NCBI RefSeq assembly: GCF_000016785.1
Contig: NC_009486.1
Coordinates: forward strand, 124,001 to 188,000
Reading direction: 5' to 3'
Length of the DNA: 64,000 nucleotides
DNA from: Thermotoga petrophila RKU-1
Lineage (GTDB): Bacteria; Thermotogota; Thermotogae; Thermotogales; Thermotogaceae
Below are positions 45,081 to 53,720 of the stretch, one piece after another; within the stretch, counting starts at the first letter, position 1, and every line of letters starts with the position of its first letter. The position numbers were made by a program, and so were the translations under genes. The notes under the pieces are model-generated. The model ran no database searches, was not told where the DNA came from, and saw only the letters and a program-made list of their open reading frames with translations.

Positions 45081-45238
45081 TGTCACAAAAAGAAAAATTA
45101 TTCGATAAGGCAACTCTCAATCAGCTTGAAAATACTGTGAAGCAAAGCGCTGCTAGAATCTATGGTCAGGAATTGGGACAGAAATTCTTTGAAAACTATC
45201 TAGAATTCAAACGTCGCTTTTCCAGTATACTTCTATAA
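45080..45238 (+). CDS. Small ORF at the end of the glycosyltransferase gene, possibly a broken C-terminus
   Basis: 52 residues from an ATG that overlaps the previous stop (TAATG): mostly charged helix, ending ENYLEFKRRFSSILL. No ribosome site is visible. The frame is open upstream to 45032. It may be a separate small protein, translated by stop-start coupling, or the original C-terminus of the 991-residue protein lost by a frameshift. AT-rich like the preceding 2 kb. Confidence 0.4.
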   Translation: MSQKEKLFDKATLNQLENTVKQSAARIYGQELGQKFFENYLEFKRRFSSILL

Positions 45239-45303
45239 ATTACAATATATGAAAAAATTCACATAGTTGTTCCAGTTTTTGAAACCGCTTTCCTTACATT
45301 TTC

Positions 45304-45312
45304 TGCTATAAT
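45304..45312 (+). promoter_or_regulatory. Extended -10 promoter of the flavodiiron operon
   Basis: TGCTATAAT, an extended -10 with no good -35 at 17 bases, 38 bases before the ATG. The identical nonamer also precedes the uridine-kinase-like gene at 49912-49920. The 111-base gap 45239-45349 otherwise holds nothing recognisable. Confidence 0.6.
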
Positions 45313-45349
45313 CACTTTGGAATCCCTAATTTAATGGAGGTGTCTCTGT

Positions 45350-46546
45350 ATGCCAAAAATCTGGACTGAAAGGATCTTCGACGATCCGGAAATCTACGTT
45401 TTGAGGATAGATGATGACCGAATAAGATACTTCGAAGCGGTCTGGGAAATACCCGAAGGGATCAGCTACAACGCATATCTTGTGAAGCTGAATGGTGCAA
45501 ACGTTCTGATAGACGGCTGGAAGGGAAACTACGCAAAAGAGTTCATCGACGCTCTGTCCAAGATCGTTGATCCCAAAGAAATCACGCACATCATCGTGAA
45601 CCACACCGAGCCGGACCACAGCGGATCTCTCCCCGCAACACTCAAAACGATTGGACACGATGTGGAAATAATCGCTTCAAACTTTGGAAAAAGACTACTC
45701 GAAGGATTCTACGGCATAAAAGACGTGACTGTCGTGAAGGATGGAGAAGAGAGAGAAATCGGAGGGAAAAAATTCAAATTCGTCATGACTCCCTGGCTTC
45801 ACTGGCCCGACACGATGGTGACGTATCTTGATGGAATTCTTTTCGGCTGTGATGTGGGCGGTGGATACCTGCTCCCAGAGATCCTGGACGACTCAAACGA
45901 GAGCGTTGTGGAAAGATACCTTCCCCACGTCACAAAGTACATCGTCACAGTGATAGGACATTACAAGAATTACATCCTCGAAGGTGCGGAAAAGCTCTCC
46001 AGTCTGGAGATAAAGGCGCTCCTTCCAGGGCACGGACTGATTTGGAAGAAAGATCCTCAGAGACTTTTGAATCACTACGTAAGCGTTGCGAAGGGAGATC
46101 CGAAAAAAGGAAAGGTCACGGTGATCTACGATTCCATGTACGGCTTCGTCGAGAACGTGATGAAGAAGGCGATCGACTCTCTCAAGGAGAAAGGTTTCAC
46201 ACCGGTTGTGTACAAATTCTCCGACGAAGAGAGACCCGCGATCAGCGAGATCCTGAAAGACATCCCGGACAGTGAAGCACTGATTTTCGGTGTTTCCACC
46301 TACGAAGCAGAGATACATCCGCTCATGAGATTCACCTTCCTTGAGATAATAGATAAAGCGAACTACGAAAAACCCGTCCTCGTTTTTGGAGTGCACGGCT
46401 GGGCTCCATCCGTTGAAAGAACAGCGGGAGAGCTTTTGAAAGAAACGAAGTTCAGAATTCTCTCTTTCACGGAGATAAAAGGTTCAAACATGGATGAGAA
46501 GAAGATCGAAGAGGCGATATCTCTCCTCAAAAAAGAACTGGGGTGA
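45350..46546 (+). CDS. Flavodiiron protein (FprA-like oxygen reductase)
   Basis: 398 residues: a metallo-beta-lactamase-like diiron domain (1-250) and a flavodoxin domain (about 255-398, VTVIYDSMYGFVENVMKKA). The diiron ligands include His85, Glu87 and Asp89 of NHTEPDHSGSL. Such enzymes reduce O2 to water (or NO) with electrons from rubredoxin. GGAGGTGTC precedes the ATG. The NAD(P)H-dependent reductase that would feed rubredoxin is the next gene, six bases on. Confidence 0.96.
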   Translation: MPKIWTERIFDDPEIYVLRIDDDRIRYFEAVWEIPEGISYNAYLVKLNGANVLIDGWKGNYAKEFIDALSKIVDPKEITHIIVNHTEPDHSGSLPATLKTIGHDVEIIASNFGKRLLEGFYGIKDVTVVKDGEEREIGGKKFKFVMTPWLHWPDTMVTYLDGILFGCDVGGGYLLPEILDDSNESVVERYLPHVTKYIVTVIGHYKNYILEGAEKLSSLEIKALLPGHGLIWKKDPQRLLNHYVSVAKGDPKKGKVTVIYDSMYGFVENVMKKAIDSLKEKGFTPVVYKFSDEERPAISEILKDIPDSEALIFGVSTYEAEIHPLMRFTFLEIIDKANYEKPVLVFGVHGWAPSVERTAGELLKETKFRILSFTEIKGSNMDEKKIEEAISLLKKELG

Positions 46547-46552
46547 TGAACT

Positions 46553-47629
46553 GTGAAAGTAGTGATCGTTGGAAACGGCCCCGGCGGGGTTGAACTCGCA
46601 AAACAGCTTTCAGAAGAACACGAGGTCACCATCGTGGAAAGAGAAACGGTGCCCTACTACACAAAACCCATGCTCAGCCATTACGTCGCGGGACTGGCGG
46701 AAGAAAAAAGTCTCTTTCCCTATCCGATCGACTGGTACGAAAAAAAGGGAATAAAACTCCTTCTTGGCACAACCGCAAAGAGAATAGACGCAGAAAAGAA
46801 AGTTCTCGAAACAGACAGAGGAAACTTTGAGTACGACGTCCTCGTTCTCGCAACGGGTGCAAAGCCAAGAGCCCTCAAAATACCCGGCTGGGAGCGAATG
46901 TACACTCTGAGGACGATAAAAGATGCAAAAAGACTGAAAGAAGCAGTGGAAAGAGAGAAGGATCTTCTCATCATCGGCGGAGGATTCATCGGTCTTGAAA
47001 TCGCAGGAAATCTGTCGAAGCGAGGAATCAAGGTGAGAGTGGTTGAGAAGATGACCCGTCTCATGGGTCTGGACGAAGAACTGACAGAGAGAATAAAAGG
47101 AGAGCTCGAAAAACACGGAGTGGAGTTTTACCTCGGCAGGGACGTGGAGAGAATAGAAAACGATGTTCTCGTCACAGACAAAGAAGAGATACCGGCGAGG
47201 GTGATTCTCTGCTCCATAGGAATTGTCCCGGAGGTGTCGCTCGCAAAGGAGAGCGGACTCGATGTGAACAAAGGCATCTTGGTGGACAAAACGTTCAGAA
47301 CCTCAAAACCTGACATATATGCCATTGGAGACTGCGCAGAGCACGAAGGCATCATCTGTGGAACGGCGAAAGCCGCTATGGCACACGCGAAAGTTTTGGC
47401 AAACACGTTGAAGGGCATACCCGATGAGTACGATTTCCACTTCAGATCTTCTTACTTCAAGTTCGGAGACTTTCCTATAGCCATAGTTGGAGAGCTCACA
47501 GACAGAGGAGAGTGGATCGACAGCGAAACAAAGTCTTTCTACAGAGACGAAAAAATCGTCGGTGTGGTCGTTCTCTCCGACGTGAGAAAAGCCAGGGAGT
47601 GGGAGGAAAGACTAAGAAGCACGCGATGA
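46553..47629 (+). CDS. FAD-dependent NAD(P)H:rubredoxin oxidoreductase-like protein
   Basis: 358 residues. FAD motif GNGPGGVELAKQL at 7-19, a second GxGxxG (IIGGGFIGLEIAGNL) for NAD(P)H, and the FAD-ribityl motif DIYAIGDCAEH. It resembles rubredoxin reductases and the NADH:flavorubredoxin reductase NorW. GTG start, six bases after the flavodiiron stop. Probably carries electrons from NAD(P)H via rubredoxin to the flavodiiron protein. Confidence 0.92.
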   Translation: MKVVIVGNGPGGVELAKQLSEEHEVTIVERETVPYYTKPMLSHYVAGLAEEKSLFPYPIDWYEKKGIKLLLGTTAKRIDAEKKVLETDRGNFEYDVLVLATGAKPRALKIPGWERMYTLRTIKDAKRLKEAVEREKDLLIIGGGFIGLEIAGNLSKRGIKVRVVEKMTRLMGLDEELTERIKGELEKHGVEFYLGRDVERIENDVLVTDKEEIPARVILCSIGIVPEVSLAKESGLDVNKGILVDKTFRTSKPDIYAIGDCAEHEGIICGTAKAAMAHAKVLANTLKGIPDEYDFHFRSSYFKFGDFPIAIVGELTDRGEWIDSETKSFYRDEKIVGVVVLSDVRKAREWEERLRSTR

Positions 47630-48288
47630 AACTCTTCGACAGAATAGCGGAAAGGTACGATCTTTTGAACAGGATTATCTCTTTTGGTATGGATACAAAA
47701 TGGAGAAAACGGGTAGTGGAACTCATCCTTGAGGTGAATCCAGAAAAGGTCCTCGATCTTGCCACAGGAACCGGAGATGTAGCCAGACTCCTGAAAAGAA
47801 AAGCACCGCATCTCGAAATCACAGGCCTGGATTCTTCATCGAAGATGCTGGAAATAGCAGAAAAGAGATTGAAAGATGGAGAGTTCATCGTAGGAGACGC
47901 TCACAATCTTCCTTTCTACGATAGAAGTTTCGATGCCATCACCGTGGCTTTCGGCTTCAGAAATTTCTCAGACAGAAGAAAAGTCCTGAGAGAGTGCAGA
48001 AGAGTTCTCAAAAGAAAGGGAAGGTTGGTGATCCTTGAACTCCTTCCACCTAACACCAAAAGATTCACGGGAAAGATCTACTCTTTTTATTTGAAGACCT
48101 GGGTTCCATTCGTTGGGGGTCTTTTCAGTGGGGATTTCCATGCCTACAGGTACCTCTCCACCTCAGTCCTCAACTTCCTGACACCGGATCAAATAGTGGA
48201 GATGATGAAAGAAGAAGGCTTCGAGGTGAGTTTTGAACCTCTTTTCTTCTCTGTAGCGGGAATTTTCATCGGCGATTTGATTTGGTGA
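47626..48288 (+). CDS. UbiE/MenG-family methyltransferase
   Basis: 220 residues from the ATG at 47626, overlapping the reductase stop; the longer upstream frame is a shadow. SAM motif VLDLATGTGDVARLL and the UbiE signatures FDRIAERYDLLNRIISFGMD and VAFGFRNFSDR. UbiE/MenG enzymes methylate quinone precursors. Thermotoga is not known to make quinones, so the substrate is open. Its position behind oxygen-detoxification genes gives no clear clue. Confidence 0.87.
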   Translation: MKLFDRIAERYDLLNRIISFGMDTKWRKRVVELILEVNPEKVLDLATGTGDVARLLKRKAPHLEITGLDSSSKMLEIAEKRLKDGEFIVGDAHNLPFYDRSFDAITVAFGFRNFSDRRKVLRECRRVLKRKGRLVILELLPPNTKRFTGKIYSFYLKTWVPFVGGLFSGDFHAYRYLSTSVLNFLTPDQIVEMMKEEGFEVSFEPLFFSVAGIFIGDLIW

Positions 48289-48294
48289 GATGTT

Positions 48295-48357
48295 TTGGAT
48301 CACCTGCAAAAGCTGATAGAATTTTCTCAGGTAATTAATTCGTCTCAGAAACGAATT
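48295..48357 (+). promoter_or_regulatory. Promoter and candidate operator of the GH4 gene
   Basis: TTGGAT (48295-48300), 16 bases, TAGAAT (48317-48322). Just downstream of the expected start site is an inverted repeat AATTCGT, seven bases, ACGAATT (48337-48357), well placed for a repressor that blocks transcription in response to sugar. Confidence 0.6.
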
Positions 48358-48377
48358 TAACATAAGGGGGCAGGATC

Positions 48378-49793
48378 ATGAAGATCTCCATCATCGGAGC
48401 AGGAAGTGTGAGGTTCGCACTTCAGCTTGTGGGAGACATCGCTCAGACGGAGGAACTTTCAAGGGAAGATACACACATCTACATGATGGACGTTCACGAA
48501 AGAAGACTGAACGCATCTTACATCCTCGCAAGAAAGTACGTGGAAGAGCTGAACTCTCCTGTGAAGATCGTAAAAACATCCAGTCTGGATGAAGCCATAG
48601 ATGGAGCAGACTTCATCATAAACACCGCCTATCCTTACGATCCGAGGTACCACGACAGCGGCTCTCAAAGATGGGACGAGGTCACAAAGGTCGGTGAAAA
48701 ACACGGCTACTACAGAGGAATAGACAGTCAAGAGCTGAACATGGTTTCCACTTACACCTACGTTCTTTCTTCTTATCCCGACATGAAGCTCGCCCTCGAG
48801 ATAGCGGAGAAGATGAAAAAGATGGCACCCAAAGCGTACTTGATGCAGACGGCAAATCCCGTCTTCGAGATCACGCAGGCGGTGAGAAGGTGGACTGGTG
48901 CGAACATAGTGGGGTTCTGCCACGGTGTTGCCGGGGTTTATGAAGTCTTCGAAAAACTCGACCTCGATCCGGAAGAGGTAGACTGGCAGGTCGCCGGGGT
49001 GAACCACGGTATCTGGCTGAACAGGTTCAGATACAGAGGAGAAGATGCATACCCGCTTCTTGACGAGTGGATAGAGAAGAAGCTACCAGAGTGGGAGCCG
49101 AAGAACCCATGGGACACACAGATGTCTCCTGCCGCGATGGATATGTACAAATTTTACGGTATGCTTCCGATAGGTGACACCGTGAGGAACGGCAGCTGGA
49201 AGTACCACTACAACCTGGAGACGAAGAAGAAGTGGTTTGGAAAGTTCGGCGGTATAGACAACGAAGTGGAAAGACCGAAATTCCACGAGCAACTCAGAAG
49301 AGCAAGAGAGCGCCTCATAAAACTCGCAGAAGAGGTTCAGCAAAACCCAGGTATGAAACTCACAGAGGAACATCCCGAGATCTTCCCGAAAGGAAAACTC
49401 AGCGGAGAACAGCACATTCCTTTCATCAACGCGATAGCGAACAACAAACGTGTGAGGCTCTTTCTGAACGTGGAGAACCAGGGAACACTCAAAGACTTTC
49501 CCGATGATGTCGTGATGGAACTTCCCGTCTGGGTGGACTGCTGTGGAATCCACAGAGAGAAAGTGGAACCCGATCTCACCCACCGGATAAAGATCTTCTA
49601 TCTGTGGCCCAGGATTCTGAGAATGGAGTGGAACTTAGAAGCATACATCTCGAGGGACAGAAAGGTGCTCGAAGAAATCCTCATCAGAGATCCAAGGACA
49701 AAATCCTACGAGCAGATCGTGCAAGTGCTCGATGAGATCTTCAACCTGCCGTTCAACGAAGAGTTGAGGAGATACTACAAAGAGAAACTCTGA
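48378..49793 (+). CDS. GH4 glycosidase (alpha-glucosidase/alpha-glucuronidase group)
   Basis: 471 residues. NAD-binding N-terminus (SIIGAGSVRFALQLVGDI) and metal-binding GFCHG (Cys181) plus VNHG (His210), marks of GH4 enzymes, which need NAD+, Mn2+ and reducing conditions and cleave by an oxidation-elimination route. Some Thermotoga GH4 proteins first called alpha-glucosidases turned out to act on glucuronides, so the substrate is left open. Single-gene unit with its own promoter/operator and terminator; no signal peptide, cytoplasmic. Confidence 0.92.
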   Translation: MKISIIGAGSVRFALQLVGDIAQTEELSREDTHIYMMDVHERRLNASYILARKYVEELNSPVKIVKTSSLDEAIDGADFIINTAYPYDPRYHDSGSQRWDEVTKVGEKHGYYRGIDSQELNMVSTYTYVLSSYPDMKLALEIAEKMKKMAPKAYLMQTANPVFEITQAVRRWTGANIVGFCHGVAGVYEVFEKLDLDPEEVDWQVAGVNHGIWLNRFRYRGEDAYPLLDEWIEKKLPEWEPKNPWDTQMSPAAMDMYKFYGMLPIGDTVRNGSWKYHYNLETKKKWFGKFGGIDNEVERPKFHEQLRRARERLIKLAEEVQQNPGMKLTEEHPEIFPKGKLSGEQHIPFINAIANNKRVRLFLNVENQGTLKDFPDDVVMELPVWVDCCGIHREKVEPDLTHRIKIFYLWPRILRMEWNLEAYISRDRKVLEEILIRDPRTKSYEQIVQVLDEIFNLPFNEELRRYYKEKL

Positions 49794-49801
49794 AAGAACA
49801 A

Positions 49802-49826
49802 AGCCCCCTGACCGGGGGCTTTTCTT
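49802..49826. terminator. Bidirectional terminator, GH4 gene and tRNA-Gln
   Basis: AGCCCCC, loop TGAC, CGGGGGCT followed by TTTCTTTT on the plus strand; on the minus strand the stem is followed by TTGTTCTTTC. It lies between convergent transcripts. Confidence 0.85.
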
Positions 49827-49827
49827 T

Positions 49828-49901
49828 TGGCTGGGGCGGGTGGATTCGAACCACCGATCGCGGATCCAAAGTCCGCCGCCTTACCGCTTGGCCACGCCCC
49901 A
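49828..49901 (-). tRNA. tRNA-Gln (anticodon TTG)
   Basis: 74 bases on the minus strand with encoded CCA. Acceptor TGGGGCG/CGCCCCA, D arm GCCAAGCGGTAAGGC, anticodon arm GCGGA-CTTTGGA-TCCGC, T arm GTGGTTCGAATCCAC, discriminator G. The anticodon TTG reads CAA. Confidence 0.97.
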
Positions 49902-49911
49902 ACCCTTTCCG

Positions 49912-49947
49912 TGCTATAATTTTACCACTGTAGGAAAGCTCCTTCAA
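49912..49947. promoter_or_regulatory. Divergent promoters for tRNA-Gln and the uridine-kinase-like operon
   Basis: Minus strand: TTGAAG (49942-49947), 17 bases, TAAAAT (49919-49924) for the tRNA. Plus strand: extended -10 TGCTATAAT (49912-49920), 41 bases before the ATG at 49962. The two -10 elements overlap by two bases, so the promoters may compete. Confidence 0.65.
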
Positions 49948-49961
49948 GGGAGGAAGCCAGC

Positions 49962-51629
49962 ATGCGAAAGATCACACTTCGTTCAAAACTGGACGGGAGA
50001 GAGATCGTTTTCGAGGAAAATCAAAATCTCTTCGATATAGCCAGAGAGTACCAGAAGTACTACAGGTACAAAATACTGGCTGCGAGGGTGAACAACAGGA
50101 TAATAGAACTCTTCAGAACACCCGATAGAAGCGGAGAACTCGAATTTTTAGACCTCACAGATCCCGACGGACTCAGAATATACCAGAGAGGACTCGTCTT
50201 CCTCGCAAGTCTCGCCGTGAGAAAACTGAATTCGGAATGGCGATTGAAGGTCCTTCACTCACTCGGGAAGGGGATATACTGCGAAATCTATAAGGGAAAT
50301 GAATTAATCGTTCCCGATCAGAATCAGGTGTTCGCCATAAAAGATAAGATGAGAGAACTCGTCGAGAAAGATCTGCCTATTGAGAAGAGAACGTTCTACA
50401 AAGACGAAGCAAGGGAGATATTAATGAAGGAAGGACTTGTGAAAACGGTCAACCTCTTCAAGTACAGAAAGAAGAGAACCGTGAAGCTTTACCACTGCGA
50501 TGGTTTTTGGGCGTACTTCTACGGATATCTTCCACCGAGCACCGGCAGGATTGACGTTTTCGATGTTCAGCCCTACAATCAGGGGCTCGTTCTTGTCCAT
50601 CCGGATCCAAAAACAAGAGAGCTTCCCGTCATCCACATGCCCAAACTCTCCCAGGTGTTCCTCGAATACGCCCGATGGCTGAACGTTCTGGAACTCGAGT
50701 ACGTATCCGATCTCAACGATATCATAGCCCGTGGGGAAAGGCACGTGGCTGACCTTATGCTTCTTTCCGAAGCACTTCATGAAAAGAAGATCTCAGACAT
50801 AGCGGATGAAATCGCAAAAGACAAAAGAAAACGGCTCATTCTGATTGCGGGTCCTTCCTCTTCGGGAAAGACCACCTTCGCCAAGAGACTCTCACTCCAG
50901 CTCAGAGTGAACGGTCTAAAACCGGTTGCCATTTCCCTTGACGACTACTTTGTGGACAGAGAAAAAACACCGCGTGATGAAAACGGAAACTACGATTTCG
51001 ACTCGATAGAGGCCCTCGACATAGAACTCTTCAACAGGAACCTTCAGGATCTTTTGGCTGGAAAAGAGGTGGTCCTGCCGAAGTTCAACTTCAAGACCGG
51101 AAAGAGAATGAGAGGTCCCACGCTCAAATTGGAGAAGGACAACATCATCATCGTCGAAGGAATACACGGTCTGAACGAACGTCTGACGGCCTCAATACCG
51201 AAAGAGCAAAAGTTCAAGATATACGTGAGTGCATTGACTCAGCTGAACATAGACGATCACAACAGAGTCACAACAACGGACACGCGGCTCATCAGAAGAA
51301 TCGTGAGGGACTACAAGTTCCGGGGACACACCGCGTACGATACATTGAAGATGTGGCCAAACGTCAGAAAGGGTGAAGAAAGAAACATCTTCCCGTTCCA
51401 GGAAGAGGCCGATGTGATGTTCAACTCGGCCCTGGTTTACGAAATACCAGTGCTCAGGATATTCGCTGAACCGCTTCTCGTTCAAGTTCCGGAAGATGTT
51501 CCAGAGTACTCGGAAGCGCTGAGACTTCTGAAACTTCTGGACTTCTTCCTTCCGATCACGAACATAGAAGATATTCCCGATAAATCGATCCTCAGAGAGT
51601 TCATAGGAAGGAGTATCTTCAAATATTGA
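49962..51629 (+). CDS. Uridine kinase-like P-loop protein with TGS-like N-terminus
   Basis: 555 residues. N-terminus about 1-60 resembles a TGS domain; the region to about 250 resembles the threonyl-tRNA synthetase editing-like part often fused in this family; the kinase domain has AGPSSSGKTT (Lys303), SLDDYFVDR and EGIHGLNERLT. Canonical uridine kinases are near 210 residues, so the N-terminal half is an extra module of unknown role. GGGAGGAAG before the ATG. First gene of a 13-gene run. Confidence 0.88.
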   Translation: MRKITLRSKLDGREIVFEENQNLFDIAREYQKYYRYKILAARVNNRIIELFRTPDRSGELEFLDLTDPDGLRIYQRGLVFLASLAVRKLNSEWRLKVLHSLGKGIYCEIYKGNELIVPDQNQVFAIKDKMRELVEKDLPIEKRTFYKDEAREILMKEGLVKTVNLFKYRKKRTVKLYHCDGFWAYFYGYLPPSTGRIDVFDVQPYNQGLVLVHPDPKTRELPVIHMPKLSQVFLEYARWLNVLELEYVSDLNDIIARGERHVADLMLLSEALHEKKISDIADEIAKDKRKRLILIAGPSSSGKTTFAKRLSLQLRVNGLKPVAISLDDYFVDREKTPRDENGNYDFDSIEALDIELFNRNLQDLLAGKEVVLPKFNFKTGKRMRGPTLKLEKDNIIIVEGIHGLNERLTASIPKEQKFKIYVSALTQLNIDDHNRVTTTDTRLIRRIVRDYKFRGHTAYDTLKMWPNVRKGEERNIFPFQEEADVMFNSALVYEIPVLRIFAEPLLVQVPEDVPEYSEALRLLKLLDFFLPITNIEDIPDKSILREFIGRSIFKY

Positions 51630-52504
51630 TGAGAAGGTTGATACTGCTCTTTGCTATCTTTTCTGTGACTTTGCTTGCGGAGACAATCACACTCGATGCG
51701 ACTCTTTTGAATTTCGATGATCTGCTGCAGCTTCTGGAGATCCACTCCAGGGTGTTTGACGTCACCCCACCTTCCACTGGGACTGTGGGAAGTATGAGGT
51801 ACCTCGAGTACAACGGGCACGTTCTTGCAAACGTTGAAGACCTCTACATACTCGACAACAACAAACTGCCGTCTCCTGGGGTTCCAGTGGAAACCTTGAA
51901 ACTCTTCGGAGTGGATTACATTCAAACCGGCGATGGTGTGAAGATCATAACGTGTCGCGTGAACTCGATCGAAGAGATAGGAAAAACCGTCGTTGTGAAT
52001 TTCGAAGGTGAGAAGAACTTCGACGTTGAACAAACTCAGAACTCTGTGAGAATCATTGCAAAAGATTGGCTCTTGTTCAGAGGAGTCGTTAAGATGCCCG
52101 AGGAAGTTCTCTACGAAAAAGAGAATGTCAGAATCGAAAGAACGGCCGAGAGTGATGGCCAGTTCAGGATTCTGTTGTCCGCCGAATCGGTAGGAAAATA
52201 CGTTGTGAAACCCTTCGGTGAAAGGGTCGATCCGTACGAGAAGGATGTCGTTTTTCTCGTGGGTTACGGTGATGGAAGAATAATCGTGAGGAGCTTTTCG
52301 AAAGACCTGAACGGGCTGGATCTTCCCGCATATTCAGAATCTTTGAAGCTCGCAAGAAAGATAGCAAATGAGCTGGGCTACAAACTCGAAGAATGTCCTG
52401 TGTACGATATACCCGTTGGTGTTATCGGGATGATCGTACTTTTGAAGGGAAAAGACGAAATGCCCGTATTTCTGAATACCGTTGAGAGGTTGATGGCGGA
52501 ATGA
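51629..52504 (+). CDS. Unrecognised exported protein
   Basis: About 291 residues from the ATG at 51629 (overlapping the upstream stop). MRRLILLFAIFSVTLLAET is a signal peptide, so it is exported to the envelope. The rest looks beta-rich (for example VRIERTAESDGQFRILLSAESVG) and ends with a short hydrophobic helix GVIGMIVLLKG. No family recognised. It precedes a GerMN-domain gene, overlapping it by four bases, which hints at an envelope role. Confidence 0.78.
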   Translation: MRRLILLFAIFSVTLLAETITLDATLLNFDDLLQLLEIHSRVFDVTPPSTGTVGSMRYLEYNGHVLANVEDLYILDNNKLPSPGVPVETLKLFGVDYIQTGDGVKIITCRVNSIEEIGKTVVVNFEGEKNFDVEQTQNSVRIIAKDWLLFRGVVKMPEEVLYEKENVRIERTAESDGQFRILLSAESVGKYVVKPFGERVDPYEKDVVFLVGYGDGRIIVRSFSKDLNGLDLPAYSESLKLARKIANELGYKLEECPVYDIPVGVIGMIVLLKGKDEMPVFLNTVERLMAE

Positions 52505-52947
52505 GGAAAAGCGTCTTTGTTCTTGTTTTTTTGATGGCATCCGTTCTTTTCTCCGTTGAACTGAAGATCTGTTATCTGAACGAAGATCTCCTTCCCATTG
52601 TGAAAGTTACGGAGGGAAGGGACAATCCTGTTCTCGAAATCTTCGAAGCACTTTCTTCTCCACCCGAGGGATTGAAAACCTTCGTTCCAGAAGGTGTTCT
52701 GAGAGCGTACTTCTTTGTAGGTGACTACCTCATTCTCGATTTTTATGGAGAGAAATTGAAGGGAATGAACTTTGATTCGGAGAGGTACTTCCTCCATCAG
52801 GTGCTCTACACGACCTTTCTGAACGTAAAGGGTGTGAACAACGTGTACATCATAATAGATGGAAAGAAACGAGATGTTCTCGCGAAGCACGTGGACATCA
52901 GATTCAGCTTTCCAAGAGAGGTGTGGGAAAAGTGGCCGATACGCTGA
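52501..52947 (+). CDS. GerMN-domain exported protein
   Basis: 148 residues: a signal peptide (MRKSVFVLVFLMASVLFSVE) and one GerMN-like domain. Landmarks are KICYLNEDLLPIVKV, a Pro/Pro-Glu-Gly-Leu-Lys-Thr turn before VPEGVLRAYFFVGDYLILDFYG, and FLHQVLYTTFLNVKGVNNVYIIIDG. GerMN domains are common in cell-envelope proteins; exact function unknown. The end overlaps trmI by 25 bases. Confidence 0.75.
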   Translation: MRKSVFVLVFLMASVLFSVELKICYLNEDLLPIVKVTEGRDNPVLEIFEALSSPPEGLKTFVPEGVLRAYFFVGDYLILDFYGEKLKGMNFDSERYFLHQVLYTTFLNVKGVNNVYIIIDGKKRDVLAKHVDIRFSFPREVWEKWPIR

Positions 52948-53720
52948 AGCCTGGAGACAGAGTACTGCTTTCTTTCGAAGATGAGAGCGAATTTCTGGTC
53001 GATCTCGAAAAAGATAAAAAGCTTCACACTCATCTCGGTATCATCGATTTGAACGAAGTGTTCGAGAAAGGTCCTGGAGAAATCATACGAACGTCCGCAG
53101 GAAAGAAGGGGTACATTTTGATACCCAGCCTGATCGACGAGATCATGAACATGAAAAGAAGGACCCAGATAGTCTATCCAAAGGATTCATCTTTCATCGC
53201 GATGATGCTCGATGTGAAAGAGGGAGACAGGATCATCGACACAGGTGTGGGAAGCGGTGCCATGTGCGCTGTGCTCGCGCGGGCCGTTGGAAGTTCTGGA
53301 AAGGTCTTTGCTTATGAGAAGAGAGAAGAATTCGCAAAGCTCGCCGAAAGTAATCTAACGAAGTGGGGGTTGATAGAAAGAGTTACAATAAAGGTGAGGG
53401 ACATCTCCGAAGGCTTCGATGAAAAAGATGTGGACGCTCTGTTCCTGGATGTTCCAGATCCTTGGAACTACATCGATAAGTGCTGGGAAGCTCTGAAAGG
53501 CGGTGGTAGGTTCGCAACCGTATGTCCAACGACAAACCAAGTCCAGGAAACCCTGAAAAAACTCCAGGAGCTTCCGTTCATAAGGATAGAAGTGTGGGAA
53601 AGTCTTTTCAGACCGTACAAACCAGTTCCGGAAAGACTGAGACCGGTGGATAGAATGGTTGCCCATACTGCGTACATGATATTCGCCACCAAAGTGTGCA
53701 GAAGGGAGGAAACAGAATGA
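52923..53720 (+). CDS. trmI: tRNA (adenine-58-N1)-methyltransferase
   Basis: 265 residues. N-terminal small beta domain, then a Rossmann methyltransferase with IIDTGVGSGAMCAVLARAVG (SAM site) and DALFLDVPDPWNYI. Methylates A58 in the T loop of tRNA, which stabilises tRNA at high temperature. GTG at 52923 is assumed; the GTG at 52932, slightly farther from GAGAGG, is an alternative. Overlaps GerMN gene upstream and ctpA by four bases. Confidence 0.93.
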   Translation: MGKVADTLKPGDRVLLSFEDESEFLVDLEKDKKLHTHLGIIDLNEVFEKGPGEIIRTSAGKKGYILIPSLIDEIMNMKRRTQIVYPKDSSFIAMMLDVKEGDRIIDTGVGSGAMCAVLARAVGSSGKVFAYEKREEFAKLAESNLTKWGLIERVTIKVRDISEGFDEKDVDALFLDVPDPWNYIDKCWEALKGGGRFATVCPTTNQVQETLKKLQELPFIRIEVWESLFRPYKPVPERLRPVDRMVAHTAYMIFATKVCRREETE

